Assembly (NCBI GenBank): GCA_035551355.1
Contig: DASZNF010000078.1
Span: 1 to 64,000 of the forward strand
Reading direction: 5' to 3'
Length of the DNA: 64,000 nucleotides
Source: DATATV01 sp035551355
Lineage (GTDB): Bacteria > Actinomycetota > Actinomycetes > Mycobacteriales > Pseudonocardiaceae
A model generated the notes under the pieces. The model made no database searches. It was not told the origin of the DNA and was given only the letters and a program-made list of their open reading frames with translations. Positions 17,360 through 26,746 of the stretch are shown here, one piece after another (the stretch's first letter is position 1; every line of letters begins with the position of its first letter). A program made the translations under genes and the position numbers.

Positions 17360-18581
17360 GGAACGCCGCCTCGGCCAGGCTGCCCGCCTCGCCCGGATCG
17401 AGGGTCAGGGTGACCCCCTCGGCCAGCCGGTAGGGCCGGGTGTCGACCAACGCGCCCAAGTCGCGACGCAGCCGGGACACCTCGGCCCGCACGGCCACCA
17501 CGTGCTCGGCGTCGCCGTAGAGGTCGCGGGACAACCGTCCGGCGGTGCGCCCCGCGGGCCCGGCGGCGCGCAGCAGGATGAGGATCTCCGCGTGCCGGGC
17601 GGTCACCGTGCTGCGCCAGGACCGGCCGGCCGCGCTGACCCGCAGGGTCGGTGTGCGGGTCAGTTCCAGGGTGGCGACCACCCCGGGGCCGGCCGCCGCG
17701 CCGCGGATCAGCCAGCCCTCGCCCAGCGGTTCGGGCAGGCACAGGCCCAGTCCGGGCACGGTCAGGGCGCGCTCGGCCCGGGGCGCGGCGATCCGTTCGC
17801 GCACCGCGATACCGGAGTTGTGGGCGACCCAGCCGTGCTCGTCGACCAGCAGCATTGGCCCGTCCAGTGTGGCCAGCAGGGGCGCGGCGGCGCGGCGCAG
17901 CCGGGCCAGCCGCTGCTCGTGCCTGCGCCACAACGTGGACTCGGCCAGCCGCACCCCGGTCTCCACCAGCGCGCCGATGGCCGGGTGCAGGGTCAGGGCG
18001 GGGCCGCTGACGTCCACGATGCCCAGCAGTTCCCCGGTGCGCGGATCGTGGATCGGTGCGGCCGTGCAGTACCACGGATGCTGGTTGGCTTCGAAGTGCT
18101 CGGCCGAGAACAGCTGCACCGGGGCGGCCTCGGCCAGCGCGGTGCCGATCGCGTTGGTGCCGACCATCGCCTCGGTCCACCGCGCGCCCTCGCCGAACCC
18201 GAGCCGGTCGGCCCGGCGGCGCACCGCCGAGGAACCCTCCCGCCAGAGAATCACGCCGTCGGCGTCGGTGACCACCATGAGCAACTGGGAGGCGTCGGCG
18301 ATGGAGCGCACCACCGCGATCAGATCGTCGATGACCAGCCGCAGCGGCGAGCTCTCCCGGCGGCGCAGCACGTCCTCGATGCCGAGCGGATCGCGGTTGT
18401 TGGTGTCGTCGGGGTCCAGGCCGAAGTCCAGAACCCGTTGCCAGGAACGGGAAACCAGCGCACGGGGCCGCAGCGACGGGTGTCCGCCGGCCAGCACCTT
18501 CTCGTGGGTGCGGGCCAGTTCCCTGGCATATGCCGACAGGTCCGTGCCGGCCCGGATCGCGTTGTAGTCGCCCACGACCAC
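17304..18581 (-). CDS. GAF-domain transcriptional regulator without an AAA domain
   Basis: A 425-residue protein from GTG 18581 (GAGGGA site). The N-terminal half has the region seen ahead of GAF domains in AcoR/MimR-type activators (RPRALVSRSWQRVLDFGLDP) and a GAF domain around 90-230 (GTNAIGTALAEAAPVQLFSA, EHF, WYCTAAPIHDPRTGELLGIV). The sigma-54-interaction ATPase domain is absent; instead a winged-helix-like C-terminus follows (RHAEILILLR, RLSRDLYGDAEHVVAVRAEV). It is divergent from the flavin monooxygenase gene, with 150 bases between starts, and probably controls it. Confidence 0.8.
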   Translation of the reverse strand: MVVGDYNAIRAGTDLSAYARELARTHEKVLAGGHPSLRPRALVSRSWQRVLDFGLDPDDTNNRDPLGIEDVLRRRESSPLRLVIDDLIAVVRSIADASQLLMVVTDADGVILWREGSSAVRRRADRLGFGEGARWTEAMVGTNAIGTALAEAAPVQLFSAEHFEANQHPWYCTAAPIHDPRTGELLGIVDVSGPALTLHPAIGALVETGVRLAESTLWRRHEQRLARLRRAAAPLLATLDGPMLLVDEHGWVAHNSGIAVRERIAAPRAERALTVPGLGLCLPEPLGEGWLIRGAAAGPGVVATLELTRTPTLRVSAAGRSWRSTVTARHAEILILLRAAGPAGRTAGRLSRDLYGDAEHVVAVRAEVSRLRRDLGALVDTRPYRLAEGVTLTLDPGEAGSLAEAAFLSAARSPGVRAAAAGTAA

Positions 18582-18731
18582 CTTTTCCCTCGCCGTTGGG
18601 GGATCTGTCCGAGCATAGGCACGCGCGGGTGAGCGCCGCCACAACCTCGTCCGAGTGCAACCCGCTGCAACCCTTGCCCCGCTCGCTCCGGAAGGTGTGC
18701 CCTGGACCACACGTCAACGAAGGGAGCCGTC

Positions 18732-20561
18732 ATGTCCCAGACCATCGACCACGTCGACGCCTCGACCGGTCCGGCCACGCCCCGCTCCCGGGTGACCGCC
18801 TGGCTGGCCGAGTTCGAGGCCGCGCTGGCCGCCCGGGACGTGGACCGGGCCGTGAGCCTGTTCGCCACCGACAGCTTCTGGCGGGACCTGGTCGCCTTCA
18901 CCTGGAACATCAAGACGGTGGAGGGCCGCGACGGTGTGGCCGGCCTGCTGCGCTCCTGCCTGGATCAGGCCGGCCCGTCCGGTTTCCGCGCCGCCGAGGA
19001 GCCCACCGAGGCCGACGGGATCACCGAGGCGTGGCTGGAGTTCGACACCGCCGTCGGCCGCGGCCGGGGGCATCTGCGGCTGACCGAGGAGCAGCAGGCG
19101 TTCACCCTGCTCACCACGCTCTACGAACTCAAGGGCCACGAGGAGAACAAGGGCGCCGCCCGCCCCAAGGGCGCCGAGCACGGCGCCAACCGGGACCGGG
19201 AGACCTGGTCCGAGCGGCGCGAGCGCGAGGCCCGCGAACTGGGCTACCAAACCCAGCCCTACGCGCTGATCATCGGCGGCGGACAGGGCGGCATCGCGCT
19301 GGGCGCCCGGCTACGCCAGCTCAACGTGCCGACCATCGTGATCGACAAGCGCGAGCGGCCCGGCGACCAGTGGCGCAGCCGGTACAAATCACTGTGCCTG
19401 CACGACCCGGTCTGGTACGACCACCTGCCCTACCTGAAGTTCCCGGAGAACTGGCCGGTGTTCGCACCCAAGGACAAGATCGCCGACTGGCTGGAGTCCT
19501 ACACGAAGGTGATGGAGCTGAACTACTGGACCTCCACCGAGGCGAAGCGGGCCAGCTACGACGAAGCCGCGGGCGAGTGGGCGGTCGAGGTGGTGCGCGA
19601 CGGGAAAACCGTTGTGCTGCATCCGAAACAGCTCATCCTGGCCACCGGCATGTCCGGCAAACCCAACCAGCCGGATTTCCCCGGCATGGAGAAATTCCGC
19701 GGCGAGCAGCACCACTCCTCGGACCACCCCGGCCCGGATGGCTACGCGGGCAAGAAGGTCGTGGTGATCGGGTCGAACAACTCGGCCTTCGACATCTGCG
19801 GCGCGCTGTGGGAGAAGGGCGCCGAGGTGACCATGGTGCAGCGGTCCTCGACGCACATCGCCCGCTCGGATTCGTTGATGGACATCGGTTTGGGACCGCT
19901 GTACTCGGAGCAGGCGGTGGCCGCCGGGATGACCACGGAGAAGGCCGACCTGACCTTCGCCTCGCTGCCCTACCGGATCATGCACCAGTTCCAGATCCCG
20001 CTGTACGAACAGATGCACGAGCGGGACAAGGACTTCTACGACCGGCTGGAGGCCGCCGGGTTCGACCACGACTGGGGCGAGGACGGTTCCGGCCTGTTCA
20101 TGAAGTACCTGCGCCGCGGCTCGGGCTACTACATCGACGTGGGCTCGGCCGACCTGGTGGCCAACGGCGACGTGGCGCTGGCCCACGGCCAGGTCGTGGA
20201 GATCACCGAGGACTCGGTGGTGCTGCAGGACGGCACCAAGCTTCCGGCCGACCTGATCGTCTACGCCACCGGCTACGGCTCGATGAACGGCTGGGCCGCC
20301 GAGCTGATCTCCCAGGAGGTCGCGGACAAGGTCGGCAAGGTGTGGGGGCTTGGCTCGGCCACCGCCAAGGACCCGGGGCCGTGGGAGGGCGAGCAGCGCA
20401 ACATGTGGAAGCCCACCCAGCAGGAGGCGCTGTGGTTCCACGGCGGCAACCTGCACCAGTCCCGGCACTACTCGCTGTACCTCGCGCTGCAACTCAAGGC
20501 CCGCTACGAGGGCATCCCGACCCCGGTCTACGGCCTGCAGGAGGTGCACCACCGGTCCTGA
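18732..20561 (+). CDS. Flavin-containing monooxygenase with N-terminal SnoaL-like domain
   Basis: A 609-residue fusion. Residues about 20-135 look like a SnoaL/NTF2-like domain (ALAARDVDRAVSLFATDSFW). The flavoprotein part has the FAD motif GGGQGG (182-187), the family segment LCLHDPVWYDHLPYLKFPEN, and the NADPH motif GSNNSAFD (347-354), with ATGY near the end. It should insert oxygen into a small substrate (Baeyer-Villiger or N/S-oxygenation) using NADPH and O2. The divergent GAF regulator is its likely controller. The end overlaps the next, convergent gene by 34 bases. Confidence 0.88.
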   Translation: MSQTIDHVDASTGPATPRSRVTAWLAEFEAALAARDVDRAVSLFATDSFWRDLVAFTWNIKTVEGRDGVAGLLRSCLDQAGPSGFRAAEEPTEADGITEAWLEFDTAVGRGRGHLRLTEEQQAFTLLTTLYELKGHEENKGAARPKGAEHGANRDRETWSERREREARELGYQTQPYALIIGGGQGGIALGARLRQLNVPTIVIDKRERPGDQWRSRYKSLCLHDPVWYDHLPYLKFPENWPVFAPKDKIADWLESYTKVMELNYWTSTEAKRASYDEAAGEWAVEVVRDGKTVVLHPKQLILATGMSGKPNQPDFPGMEKFRGEQHHSSDHPGPDGYAGKKVVVIGSNNSAFDICGALWEKGAEVTMVQRSSTHIARSDSLMDIGLGPLYSEQAVAAGMTTEKADLTFASLPYRIMHQFQIPLYEQMHERDKDFYDRLEAAGFDHDWGEDGSGLFMKYLRRGSGYYIDVGSADLVANGDVALAHGQVVEITEDSVVLQDGTKLPADLIVYATGYGSMNGWAAELISQEVADKVGKVWGLGSATAKDPGPWEGEQRNMWKPTQQEALWFHGGNLHQSRHYSLYLALQLKARYEGIPTPVYGLQEVHHRS

Positions 20562-21370
20562 ACCGGCTCGTCCTGAACCGGCCCGCTCGGTACTCGCCGG
20601 CTCCGGATTCGCTTGCCCGGCAACAGAATCAGCCGCCCACCCAGCAACAGGCCGCCGACCGCGAGCGCGAACGCGACCACCGGCCCGGCCGGCACCAGGC
20701 CGGCGCTGAGCACCAGCAGGAAGGCCACCGTGCCCGCCGCGGACACCAGCGCCCCGCGCGCCACGTCCGCGGCGGCCGCCGCGCCAAGACTGTGGTGCAC
20801 CGAGGGGGTGAGCACGGCCAGCAGCACCGGCAACGCCGACAACGTCCCGGCCACCGCGGGCCCCAGCAGCGGCGCGGTGGTCACCAGCGTGCCCACGATC
20901 ACCCCGGACACCGCCATCCGCGCGGGCAATTCCCACCGCGCCGCCCGCCGCTCGGTCACCGGCGCGCTCGACCGGTCCGGCCAGGTCAGCAGCCCAGCCA
21001 GGATCACCGCCAGCGCGACCGCGGCACTGAGCCATGCTCGGTTCGCGATTACCCCGAGCAGCCCCGCCCCGGCCCCCACGCCCAACGCGACCGGCAACGC
21101 GCGCACCGGCCGCAGCCGGGCCGCGATCCGCCCGTAGGTCAGGCAGAACCCGGCGACGGCCAACTGTCCGGTGATCGCGCCCTGCGCGGCCCGCGCCGCC
21201 GCGGCCGGACCGAGTTCGACGCACAGCAACATCAGGAACGGCCCGGTGGTCAGCGGCGCGCCGAGCAGCCGGCCACCCCACCGGGGTCCGAGTCGGCGCG
21301 CGGCCAGCGAGGCGAGCAGGGTGATCATGGGGGCCAGGGCGGTTCGGAACAACACCATCTCCATACCCAC
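20528..21370 (-). CDS. Integral membrane protein of unknown function
   Basis: A 280-residue protein with eight or nine predicted helices, rich in Ala, Leu, Val and Gly, no recognisable family motif, and a basic tail (PGKRIRSRRVPSG). ATG codons at positions 1, 3 and 5 are all possible starts. It is convergent with the monooxygenase gene and upstream of an Lrp-type regulator transcribed away from it. Confidence 0.65.
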   Translation of the reverse strand: MGMEMVLFRTALAPMITLLASLAARRLGPRWGGRLLGAPLTTGPFLMLLCVELGPAAAARAAQGAITGQLAVAGFCLTYGRIAARLRPVRALPVALGVGAGAGLLGVIANRAWLSAAVALAVILAGLLTWPDRSSAPVTERRAARWELPARMAVSGVIVGTLVTTAPLLGPAVAGTLSALPVLLAVLTPSVHHSLGAAAAADVARGALVSAAGTVAFLLVLSAGLVPAGPVVAFALAVGGLLLGGRLILLPGKRIRSRRVPSGPVQDEPVQDRWCTSCRP

Positions 21371-21484
21371 GACCCTGTCGCCGATCCGCCCGATTTTGGC
21401 TCGGAATCGGTGTCACCGATGGCCCCTGGCCCGTGGAAAAGTCGGCTCGAAGACCAACTCGCCGCGATTTCCTAGACTGGGTGT

Positions 21485-21934
21485 ATGGATCGCATCGACC
21501 GGCAGCTGCTCGGCGTCCTGCTCGACGACGGCCGGGCCACCTACCAGGAACTGGGCCGGCGGGTCCGGCTGTCCGCGAACACGGTGGCCGACCGGGTCCG
21601 CCGGCTGCGCCGGTCCGGGATGATCCGCGGCTACCACGCCGAGCTGGACCTGTCCGTGCTGGGCCGCGGCATGCAGATGCTCAGCGACGTCCGGCTGCGC
21701 GAGGGCGTCGACCGGGCCGGGTTCGAGCAGCAGCTGGAGCAGGTGCCGCAGGTGGCCGCGGCCATGCGGATCACCGGTGAGTACGACTACGAGCTGCGGG
21801 TGGTGTGCGTGGACGCCCGGGAGTTCGAGACCGTGATTGACCGGCTCAAGCGCGAACTCGGCGTGCGCGAACTGCGCAGCCGGCTGCTGCTGCACGAGGT
21901 CCCGCTCGGCCGCGACCGCATCCTGGACGCCTGA
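21485..21934 (+). CDS. Lrp/AsnC family transcriptional regulator
   Basis: A 149-residue feast/famine regulator: N-terminal helix-turn-helix (IDRQLLGVLLDDGRATYQEL, RLSANTVADRVRRLRRSGMI) and a C-terminal RAM (ACT-like) ligand domain. It lies 114 bases from the divergent membrane protein gene. Its target may be that gene; an amino-acid ligand is the family norm. Confidence 0.9.
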   Translation: MDRIDRQLLGVLLDDGRATYQELGRRVRLSANTVADRVRRLRRSGMIRGYHAELDLSVLGRGMQMLSDVRLREGVDRAGFEQQLEQVPQVAAAMRITGEYDYELRVVCVDAREFETVIDRLKRELGVRELRSRLLLHEVPLGRDRILDA

Positions 21935-21986
21935 GCCCCGGCTGCCTCCCACCCGCCGCCGATCGCCGGGCCCGGCCGGCTGCCGG

Positions 21987-22511
21987 TCACACGCTGCCGA
22001 TCTCCTCGAAGATCAGCCAGGTTCGGGTGGACCGCACCCCGTCCAGCGCCTGCAACCGGCCCAGCACCACATCGCGCAGCACCGTGTTGTCCGGGGTGCG
22101 CACCAGCATCAGGATGTCGAAGTCGCCACCGACCAGCGCGACGTGCTCCACGTAGGGCAGCTCGCGCAGTTCGACGGCCAGCATCCGCCAGTTGGTCTGC
22201 TCGACGGTGATCATGATGTAGGCGCTGGTGCCCAGCCCGGTCAGCCGCGGATCGACCCGCGCGCCGAACCCGGTGATCACCTTCTCGGCCAGCAACCGCT
22301 CCAGCCGCGCGTAGGCGTTGGTGCGGGAGATGTGCAGCCGTTCGGCCAGCGCCCGGATGGCCATCCGGCCGTCCTCGGCCAGCGCGGCCAGGATGGCCCG
22401 GTCGATGTCGTCGAGGGCCGGGACCAACCGTCCCGGCTTCCCCGCGTGCGCGGGGTCACTTTCGGACGTTCGGCTCCGGATACCCGCCTCTTCCGGCACT
22501 CTGTCGCTCAT
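21987..22511 (-). CDS. Lrp/AsnC family regulator, BkdR-like
   Basis: A 174-residue Lrp-type protein from ATG 22511 (a GTG at 22541 is also possible). The HTH is DDIDRAILAALAEDGRMAIR ... LHISRTNAYARLERLLAEKV; the RAM domain follows with GGDFDILMLVRTPDN. It is divergent from the branched-chain 2-oxoacid dehydrogenase genes, the place where bkdR regulators sit, so it most likely controls that operon in response to branched-chain amino or keto acids. Confidence 0.88.
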   Translation of the reverse strand: MSDRVPEEAGIRSRTSESDPAHAGKPGRLVPALDDIDRAILAALAEDGRMAIRALAERLHISRTNAYARLERLLAEKVITGFGARVDPRLTGLGTSAYIMITVEQTNWRMLAVELRELPYVEHVALVGGDFDILMLVRTPDNTVLRDVVLGRLQALDGVRSTRTWLIFEEIGSV

Positions 22512-22587
22512 TTTCCGGACTTCTTGAACACCGGAACGCACAGGACGACCATTTTCGCATCATATGTCTGCCCGAGGGAGTGTGCCG

Positions 22588-23697
22588 ATGACGACGCCGA
22601 ACTCCGGCCGGGTCGACCCGGCCGCGCTCCTGCCCTCGGCCACGCCCATCCGGTTCGTGGCCGAGGACGGCACCCCGGCCGAGCAGTCCGGCGACTACGC
22701 CGAGCCCGCCCTGGAGACGTTGCGCGAGGCGTACCGGCTGATGGTGCTGGGCCGCCGGTTCGACGCCCAGGCCACCGCGCTGACCAAGCAGGGGCGGCTG
22801 GCGGTGTACCCGTCCAGCACGGGCCAGGAGGCCTGCCAGATCGCCGCCGCGCTGGCGCTGAACCCGGCCGACTGGCTGTTCCCCACCTACCGCGATTCGA
22901 TGGCCCTGATCGCCCGCGGCATCGCGCCGGGCGAGGTGCTCACCCTGCTGCGCGGCGACGGGCACTGCGGCTACCAGCCCGACCAGGTGCGCACGGCGCC
23001 GCAGTGCACCCCGCTGGCCACCCAGGCTCTGCACGCCACCGGCCTGGCCCACGCGCTGCACCGCCGGGGCGAGCACGCGGTGACCCTGGCCCTGATCGGC
23101 GACGGCGCGACCAGCGAGGGCGACTTCCACGAGGCGCTCAACTTCGCCGGGGTGTTCGGCGCGCCAGTGGTGTTCCTGGTGCAGAACAACGGCTACGCGA
23201 TCTCCGTGCCGCTGGACAAGCAGACCGCTGCGCCTTCGTTGGCGTACAAGGGGATCGGCTACGGCGTGCGGGCCGAGCAGGTGGACGGCAACGACGCCGT
23301 GGCCATGTTGTCGGTGCTCTCGGCGGCCGTGGAACGGGCCCGTACCGACGGCGGCCCGATGCTCATCGAGGCCCACACCTACCGGATGGACGCGCACACC
23401 AACGCCGACGACGCCACCCGCTACCGCGACGCCGCCGAGGTGGAGCGCTGGCGCGCGGCCGACCCGATGCGCCGCCTGGAAACCCACCTGCGCAACCGGA
23501 ATGCCCTGTCCGACAAGGACATCGAGAGTTTCGCGGACGAAGCCGAGGAATTCGCGGCAACCGTCCGCGGCGTCATGAACACCGAACCGCAGCTCGACCC
23601 CCTGACCCTGTTCGACCACGTGTACGCCGAACCCACCCGCGACCTGCTGACGCAGCGGGCCCGGCTGGCCGCCGAACTCGATGCCGTGGAGGCGTGA
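22588..23697 (+). CDS. bkdA: Branched-chain 2-oxoacid dehydrogenase E1 component, alpha subunit
   Basis: A 369-residue thiamine-diphosphate subunit. The TPP motif is GDGATSEGDFHEALNFAGVF ... QNNGYAIS, and the phosphorylation-loop region YRMDAHTNADDATRYRD is typical of branched-chain rather than pyruvate E1. ATG 22588 has GAGGGAG in front. The operon continues with E1 beta and E2, all overlapping. It decarboxylates the keto acids of Val, Leu and Ile, giving branched acyl-CoA for energy or as fatty acid and polyketide starters. Confidence 0.92.
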   Translation: MTTPNSGRVDPAALLPSATPIRFVAEDGTPAEQSGDYAEPALETLREAYRLMVLGRRFDAQATALTKQGRLAVYPSSTGQEACQIAAALALNPADWLFPTYRDSMALIARGIAPGEVLTLLRGDGHCGYQPDQVRTAPQCTPLATQALHATGLAHALHRRGEHAVTLALIGDGATSEGDFHEALNFAGVFGAPVVFLVQNNGYAISVPLDKQTAAPSLAYKGIGYGVRAEQVDGNDAVAMLSVLSAAVERARTDGGPMLIEAHTYRMDAHTNADDATRYRDAAEVERWRAADPMRRLETHLRNRNALSDKDIESFADEAEEFAATVRGVMNTEPQLDPLTLFDHVYAEPTRDLLTQRARLAAELDAVEA

Positions 23698-24695
23698 TGA
23701 GTCCGATCACGATGGCGCGGGCGCTGAACGCGGCGCTGCGCGACGCACTCAAGGACGACGAGAAGGTGCTGGTGTTCGGCGAGGACGTCGGCACGCTGGG
23801 CGGGGTGTTCCGGGTGACCGACGGGCTGACCGCCGACTTCGGCGAGGACCGCTGCTTCGACACACCGCTGGCCGAGTCCGGCATCGTCGGCTTCGCCGTC
23901 GGTATGGCCATGGGCGGTTTCCGGCCGGTGGTGGAGATGCAGTTCGACGCGTTCGCCTATCCGGCGTTCGAGCAGATCACCTCGCACGTGGCCAAGTTGC
24001 GCAACCGCACCCGCGGCGCGCTGTCGCTGCCCATGGTGATCCGAGTGCCCTACGCCGGTGGCATCGGCGGGGTGGAGCACCACTGCGATTCCAGCGAGAT
24101 CTACTACACGCACACCCCCGGCCTGCGCGTGCTCACCCCCGGCACCGCGCAGGACGCCTACGACCTGCTGCGCGACGCGATCGATTCGCCCGATCCCGTG
24201 GTATTCCTGGAACCCAAGAACCGCTACTGGTCCACTGAGGATGTTTCGTTCGCCCGCAAGGGCGCACCCGCCGACCGGGCCGTCATCCGCCGCCCGGGCC
24301 GGGACGTCACCCTGGTCGCCTACGGCCCGATGCTGGGCACCGCACTGGAAACGGCCGAGGCGGCCACTGCGGAGGGCTGGGACGTGGAGGTCGTCGACCT
24401 GCGCTCGCTGGCCCCGTTCGACGAGGAGACGGTGGCCGAGTCGGTGTGCCGCACCGGTCGCGCCGTGGTGGTGCACGAGGCGGCCGGGTTCGGCGGCTAC
24501 GGCGCGGAAGTGGTGGCCCGGTTGACCGAGCGCTGCTTCCACCATCTGCACGCGCCGGTGCTGCGCGTGACCGGTCTGGACATTCCTTACCCGCCACCGA
24601 AACTCGAGCAGTACCAGCGTCCGGACGTCGATCGCATCCTGGACACGATCGCCCGGCTGCAGTGGCAGGATCAGCCGGTGGTGTCCGGTGCCTGA
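23697..24695 (+). CDS. bkdB: Branched-chain 2-oxoacid dehydrogenase E1 component, beta subunit
   Basis: A 332-residue transketolase-like subunit. Its ATG (23697) overlaps the E1 alpha stop. Landmarks are LVFGEDVGTLGGVFRVTDGL near the N-terminus, DTPLAESGIVGFAVGMAMGG, PYAGGIGGVEHHCDSSEI, and the C-terminal domain VVDLRSLAPFDEETVAESV. It forms the alpha2-beta2 E1 heterotetramer with the preceding product. The frame is open far upstream, but all of that lies inside E1 alpha. Confidence 0.93.
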   Translation: MSPITMARALNAALRDALKDDEKVLVFGEDVGTLGGVFRVTDGLTADFGEDRCFDTPLAESGIVGFAVGMAMGGFRPVVEMQFDAFAYPAFEQITSHVAKLRNRTRGALSLPMVIRVPYAGGIGGVEHHCDSSEIYYTHTPGLRVLTPGTAQDAYDLLRDAIDSPDPVVFLEPKNRYWSTEDVSFARKGAPADRAVIRRPGRDVTLVAYGPMLGTALETAEAATAEGWDVEVVDLRSLAPFDEETVAESVCRTGRAVVVHEAAGFGGYGAEVVARLTERCFHHLHAPVLRVTGLDIPYPPPKLEQYQRPDVDRILDTIARLQWQDQPVVSGA

Positions 24696-25956
24696 GTTCC
24701 GGTTGCCCGACCTCGGCGAGGGCCTGACCGAGGCGGAGATCACCCACTGGCTGGTCAAGGTGGGCGACGAGGTCACGGTGGACCAGGTCGTGGTCGAGGT
24801 GGAGACCGCGAAGGCCGCGGTGGAGGTCCCGGTCCCGTTCGCCGGTGTGGTGTCCGCCCTGCACGGCGAGCCCGGCCAGAGCCTCCCGGTCGGCGCGCCG
24901 CTGCTGACCGTCGGCGAGGACGGCTTCACCGAACCCGGCGTGGTCACCGCCGGCGGCGCCAAGGCCGCCTCAGCCGAGAGCAGCGGAAACGTCCTGATCG
25001 GCTACGGCACCACCACGCCCCAACGCCGTCGCCGGCCCCGAACCCCGCACCCCGCGACCGCCCCCACGGCCACACCGCCCGCCGCGGCAAAGCCCAGCCC
25101 GGTCCCGAAACCGGCCCCGCTGGTCATTTCCCCCTTCGTGCGGAAACTGGCCGCGGACAACGGAATCGACCTGTCCGCGGTCGCCGGAACCGGCCCCGGT
25201 GGCATCATCCGGCGCACCGACGTCGAGGCCGTGCTGTCCGCCCCCAAGCCATCCTCATCCTCGTCTGAGGGCGACCGCCGAATCCCGTTGCGAGGCCTGC
25301 GAAAAGCGGTAGCCGACAAACTCACCACCTCCCGCCGCGAAATCCCCGAGGCGACGGTCTGGGTCGACGTCGACGCCACCGCGCTACTGGATGCCCGCAA
25401 AGTCCTCAACGAAGCCGACCCCGAGCACCCGGTCAGCCTGCTGGGCCTGATCTCCCGCTTCGCCGTGGCCGGCCTGCGCCGCTTCCCCGAACTCAACTCC
25501 CGCGTCGAAGCCGACGAGATCGTCGTCCTGCAGGCAATCCACCTGGGCTTCGCCGCCCAAACCGACCGCGGCCTGGTCGTCCCCGTAGTGCGCGACGCCC
25601 ACACCCTGCCCACCCGAGCCCTCTCCGCGGCAGTCGGCGAGCGGTCCAGGTCCGCGCGAGCGGGCACCCTCTCCCCCGCCGATCTCACCGGCGGCACCTT
25701 CACCGTGAACAACTACGGCGTCTTCGGCGTCGACGGCTCCGCCGCCATCATCAACCATCCCGAGGCCGCGATCCTCGGCATCGGCCGCATCATCGACCGC
25801 CCGTGGGCGGTGGCCGGTGAACTCGCCGTCCGCAAGATCTGCGAACTCACCCTCGCCTTCGACCACCGAGTGTGCGACGGTGGCACCGCAGGCGGCTTCC
25901 TGCGCTACGTCGCCGACTGCGTCGAATCCCCCATCACCGCCCTCGGTGACCTGTGA
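24688..25956 (+). CDS. bkdC: Branched-chain 2-oxoacid dehydrogenase E2, dihydrolipoamide acyltransferase
   Basis: A 422-residue E2 with one lipoyl domain (residues 1-75, lipoyl Lys in VEVETAKAAVEVP), a Pro/Ala/Arg-rich linker, a peripheral subunit-binding domain (SPFVRKLAADNGIDLSAVAG) and the catalytic domain ending in DHRVCDGG, which supplies the active-site His and Asp. Its GTG overlaps the E1 beta end by eight bases. It passes the acyl group to CoA. No E3 (lipoamide dehydrogenase) gene follows, so a shared E3 elsewhere is implied. Confidence 0.93.
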   Translation: MPEFRLPDLGEGLTEAEITHWLVKVGDEVTVDQVVVEVETAKAAVEVPVPFAGVVSALHGEPGQSLPVGAPLLTVGEDGFTEPGVVTAGGAKAASAESSGNVLIGYGTTTPQRRRRPRTPHPATAPTATPPAAAKPSPVPKPAPLVISPFVRKLAADNGIDLSAVAGTGPGGIIRRTDVEAVLSAPKPSSSSSEGDRRIPLRGLRKAVADKLTTSRREIPEATVWVDVDATALLDARKVLNEADPEHPVSLLGLISRFAVAGLRRFPELNSRVEADEIVVLQAIHLGFAAQTDRGLVVPVVRDAHTLPTRALSAAVGERSRSARAGTLSPADLTGGTFTVNNYGVFGVDGSAAIINHPEAAILGIGRIIDRPWAVAGELAVRKICELTLAFDHRVCDGGTAGGFLRYVADCVESPITALGDL

Positions 25957-26176
25957 AGCGGCGGTACTGACCAGCTGGTCGCACAGCCCGGACACCGCGT
26001 CCCTGGTTCCGGTGGCTGAATTGGCGGCCGAGACGGGACTCACTCTTCTGGCCATCGGTCCCGGCCGGGCCGAGCTGGAATTGCCGAAATCACTGCTCGG
26101 CGCGGCCACGCTGATCGAGGCGCGGGACACGATCACCGCGGGTTCCCGGGTGGCGGCATTGTCGACCCGGACGTGA
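25946..26176 (+). CDS. Small protein overlapping the E2 gene end
   Basis: A 76-residue frame from GTG 25946, overlapping the E2 stop by 11 bases, which suggests coupling to the operon. The second half (TLLAIGPGRAELELPKSLLG, then EARDTITAGSRVAALSTRT) looks like a compact folded domain. I do not recognise the family; it could also be the end of a lost gene. Confidence 0.45.
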   Translation: MTCEAAVLTSWSHSPDTASLVPVAELAAETGLTLLAIGPGRAELELPKSLLGAATLIEARDTITAGSRVAALSTRT

Positions 26177-26269
26177 GGTTTGCCCTCGGCCGGTCCGGGA
26201 AACCTGGTGACGGTAGGCAGTACCGACCGCGCGATCGTCGCGTATGGACGATCAAGGAAGGAGTGCCCC

Positions 26270-26746
26270 ATGACGCAGCACCCCATCACCAGCCCATTGG
26301 ATGAAGGCGCCCGGGACGCCACCGGCGCGATCCTGCAAGAGACTCTGGCCGATCTCGTCGATCTGTCGCTGCTGTCCAAGCAGGCGCACTGGAATGTGGT
26401 CGGCACCCATTTCCGCAGCGTGCACCTGCAATTGGACGAACTCGTCGCGACCGCGCGCCAGTACACCGACGACGTGGCCGAGCGGGCCGCGGCCATCGGG
26501 TTCTCGCCGACCGGCACGGCGGCCACCGTGGCCAGGGAGTCCGGCCTGGCCGATTACCCGAAGGGATGGCAGTCCGACAAGGACACCATCGAGCACATCG
26601 TGGTCGCGCTGGCCACCGCGATCCAGCGGTTGCGGCCGCGGATCGAGGAGACCGACAAGACCGACCAGGTGACGCAGGATCTGCTCATCGCGCTGGCCCG
26701 GGATCTGGAGGAGGCGCACTGGATGTGGCAGGCGCAGACCGTATGA
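26270..26746 (+). CDS. dps: Dps family DNA-binding ferritin-like protein
   Basis: A 158-residue four-helix-bundle protein. The inter-subunit ferroxidase residues are in QAHWNVVGTHFRSVHLQLDE and the matching DDVAERAAAIG. ATG 26270 follows AAGGAAGGAG. Dps dodecamers store iron, consume peroxide and bind DNA in starvation. The stop overlaps the start of the following dehydrogenase gene. Confidence 0.92.
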   Translation: MTQHPITSPLDEGARDATGAILQETLADLVDLSLLSKQAHWNVVGTHFRSVHLQLDELVATARQYTDDVAERAAAIGFSPTGTAATVARESGLADYPKGWQSDKDTIEHIVVALATAIQRLRPRIEETDKTDQVTQDLLIALARDLEEAHWMWQAQTV

